Shown here in pieces: positions 6,486 to 7,958 of a DNA stretch of 7,958 nucleotides. Positions within the stretch are counted from its first letter, which is position 1, and each line of letters starts with the position of its first letter. The position numbers were made by a program, and so were the translations under genes. Under the pieces are notes generated by a model. It saw nothing but the letters and a program-made list of their open reading frames with translations, was not told the origin of the DNA and made no database searches. This DNA comes from Spirochaetales bacterium (GTDB lineage: Bacteria; Spirochaetota; Spirochaetia; SPDA01), in contig SPDA01000072.1 in the NCBI GenBank assembly GCA_004525155.1, forward strand, positions 1 through 7,958. Direction: 5' to 3'.

Positions 6486-7958
6486 ATGTCGGGAAAAAGG
6501 CAGTATCTGGTTTTTGATTTAGGTGCGAGCAACGGAAGAGCGATGGTTGCGGAATGCGACGGCTCCACCTTCTCCATGGAGGTCGTACACAGGTTCGAAA
6601 ACCGTCCGGTACACGCAGCCGGTACTCTGTATTGGGATATTCTTCGTCTGTTCTCCGAGGTTAAAATCGGCCTGCAGGCGGCTTTTAAAAAATATAAGGA
6701 CATCTGCTCCCTCGGTATCGATACCTGGGGCTGTGATTTCGGGCTGCTCGATAAAAACGGCAAGCTCCTGTCAAATCCCGTCAATTATCGGGATGAAAAA
6801 CGGCATGCATACACGCCGAAACTGTATACGGTTCTCCCGAGAAAAAAATTGTTTCAGTTATCAGCCGGGTCCATGAATGAAATAATGGGCATATTCCAGT
6901 TGTTTGCCTTTACCCAGGACAGGGCAGTGGAGCTCGAATCCGGCGATCGTTTCCTGATGATGCCCGATTTATTGAATTATCTCCTTACCGGGGTCCCGGT
7001 AAACGAATATACGGATGCTACCATGGCCCTTGTCTGCAATCAAAACACCAAGACCTGGGAAAAAGAACTGTTTTCCAGACTGGGAATTCCGGAACATCTG
7101 TTCCGGGACATCATTTTCCCCGGTGATACAATCGGGCATGTTTCAAAGCAGGTGCGCGAAGAACTTGATATTCCAATTGTTCCTGTTATCGCTGTGGCCA
7201 GTCATGACACAGCCTCCGCCGTTACGGGACTTCCCATAGGCAGGACCGATAAAAGCTGGGCGTTTATCAGTCTCGGGACCTGGTGCATCAGCGGAATCGA
7301 AACAGAAAAACCCATAATAAACGACGAGGTTTATAATCTGGGTTATGGTAACAATGCAGTTGCCGGCGGAAGGAATATGCTGGTAAATTACATTACCGGA
7401 TTATGGATAATTCAGCAATGCAGGATGAAGTGGATTCATGAAACCGGAAGGGATATAAGCTGGGATGAAGTTGTTAAAGAATCCGACTCTTCCGAACCGG
7501 GCAGGGCTTTCATCGACGTGGATGAGCCGATTTTCGGCGATCCCAAAGTTGACACGCAGGCTGAGATTATCAGATATTGCGGGAAAAGAGGAGTGAATAT
7601 ACTGCCCTCGGTGGGTGCGATTGCGCGCTGTATTTATGAAAGCCTTGTTCTCAAGTTCCGCCATAGTCTTCTGTGTCTTGAAAAAATTACGGGGAAGAAG
7701 ATTGAAATTATCCATCTGGTCGGGGGAGGAAGCCAGAATGAAAGACTCTGCCAGTGGACTGCGGATTCCATGGGTTCTGTTGTTATTGCCGGGCCCACAG
7801 AGACAACCTCGGTGGGAAATTTGCTGATGCAGCTGTATGCCAATGGAGAAATCAAGTCTGTTGAAGAAGGCAGGGTTCTTTCCCTTAATTCGTCAAAAGT
7901 CAAGCACTTCCAGCCCCGCGAAAAGAGCTATTGGGATAACCTGTACGCTAAATATCTG
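6486..7958 (+). CDS. rhaB: FGGY-family sugar kinase, rhamnulokinase (RhaB) type; stop beyond right edge
   Basis: Cytoplasmic kinase expected to phosphorylate the ketose made by the isomerase. 491 codons are open to the window edge; RhaB proteins are about 480-490 residues, so nearly all of it is present. Seen motifs: phosphate-1 loop DLGASNGR (11-18), 'HRFENRPV...GTLYWD' (35-51), 'LGIDTWGCDFGLLD' (76-89), 'NYRDE' (100-104), the FGGY catalytic aspartate in ASHDTASAV (D241; D237 is the E. coli RhaB base), 'FISLGTWC' and the adenosine-site GGGSQN (413-418). These agree with rhamnulokinase more than with xylulokinase or fuculokinase. The ATG immediately follows the permease stop (TAAATG), with AGAGGG (6472-6477) 8 nt upstream, so it is cotranscribed and probably coupled. 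RhaB acts on L-rhamnulose and relatives also take L-fuculose or L-xylulose; specificity here is open. Confidence 0.9.
   Translation, partial: MSGKRQYLVFDLGASNGRAMVAECDGSTFSMEVVHRFENRPVHAAGTLYWDILRLFSEVKIGLQAAFKKYKDICSLGIDTWGCDFGLLDKNGKLLSNPVNYRDEKRHAYTPKLYTVLPRKKLFQLSAGSMNEIMGIFQLFAFTQDRAVELESGDRFLMMPDLLNYLLTGVPVNEYTDATMALVCNQNTKTWEKELFSRLGIPEHLFRDIIFPGDTIGHVSKQVREELDIPIVPVIAVASHDTASAVTGLPIGRTDKSWAFISLGTWCISGIETEKPIINDEVYNLGYGNNAVAGGRNMLVNYITGLWIIQQCRMKWIHETGRDISWDEVVKESDSSEPGRAFIDVDEPIFGDPKVDTQAEIIRYCGKRGVNILPSVGAIARCIYESLVLKFRHSLLCLEKITGKKIEIIHLVGGGSQNERLCQWTADSMGSVVIAGPTETTSVGNLLMQLYANGEIKSVEEGRVLSLNSSKVKHFQPREKSYWDNLYAKYL

Noticed and set aside
6104..6784. 226-residue open frame on the minus strand across the permease/kinase junction
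   Set aside because: It lies opposite two well-supported genes, shows no family motif, and its composition is explained by the complementary codons.

Overview
The window reads as a bacterial sugar-uptake and catabolism operon on the + strand, with one unrelated gene running the opposite way at the left edge. The host is probably a spirochaete (Spirochaeta/Treponema-like) or a similar anaerobic carbohydrate user. That is an inference from moderate GC judged by eye, the 'FAEGASEKK' style of the binding-protein signal-peptide junction, and an EF-hand CotH protein beside a XylFGH-type importer. No rRNA or other phylogenetic marker is present to test it.

Layout: (a) 1-911, minus strand: the 5' 303 codons of an exported CotH-kinase-family protein with an EF-hand loop; its 3' end lies beyond the left edge. 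(b) 912-1161: a 250-bp divergent intergenic region with a promoter for each direction and a cluster of AT-rich inverted and direct repeats that look like an operator. (c) 1162-2607: a 481-residue L-fucose-isomerase-family protein. (d) 2670-3737: a XylF-type periplasmic sugar-binding protein. (e) 3755-3785: an intrinsic terminator or attenuator. (f) 3803-5344: a XylG-type double ATPase. (g) 5334-6485: a XylH-type permease, overlapping the ATPase by 11 nt. (h) 6486-7958: an FGGY kinase of the rhamnulokinase (RhaB) type, starting directly after the permease stop codon and cut by the right edge with its stop not reached.

How it works together: the binding protein captures a monosaccharide, the XylG/XylH complex imports it with ATP, the isomerase converts aldose to ketose, and the kinase phosphorylates the ketose. 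An aldolase that splits the ketose-1-phosphate would be expected next but is not in view. The main point of interest is that the three modules carry different sugar signatures. The importer looks like a D-xylose system, the isomerase belongs to the L-fucose/D-arabinose isomerase family, and the kinase resembles L-rhamnulose kinase. The true substrate is therefore not settled by homology. I see no CRISPR array, insertion sequence, tRNA or rRNA, and no clear previously undescribed system. The unusual part is the mixed sugar specificity and its regulatory region.
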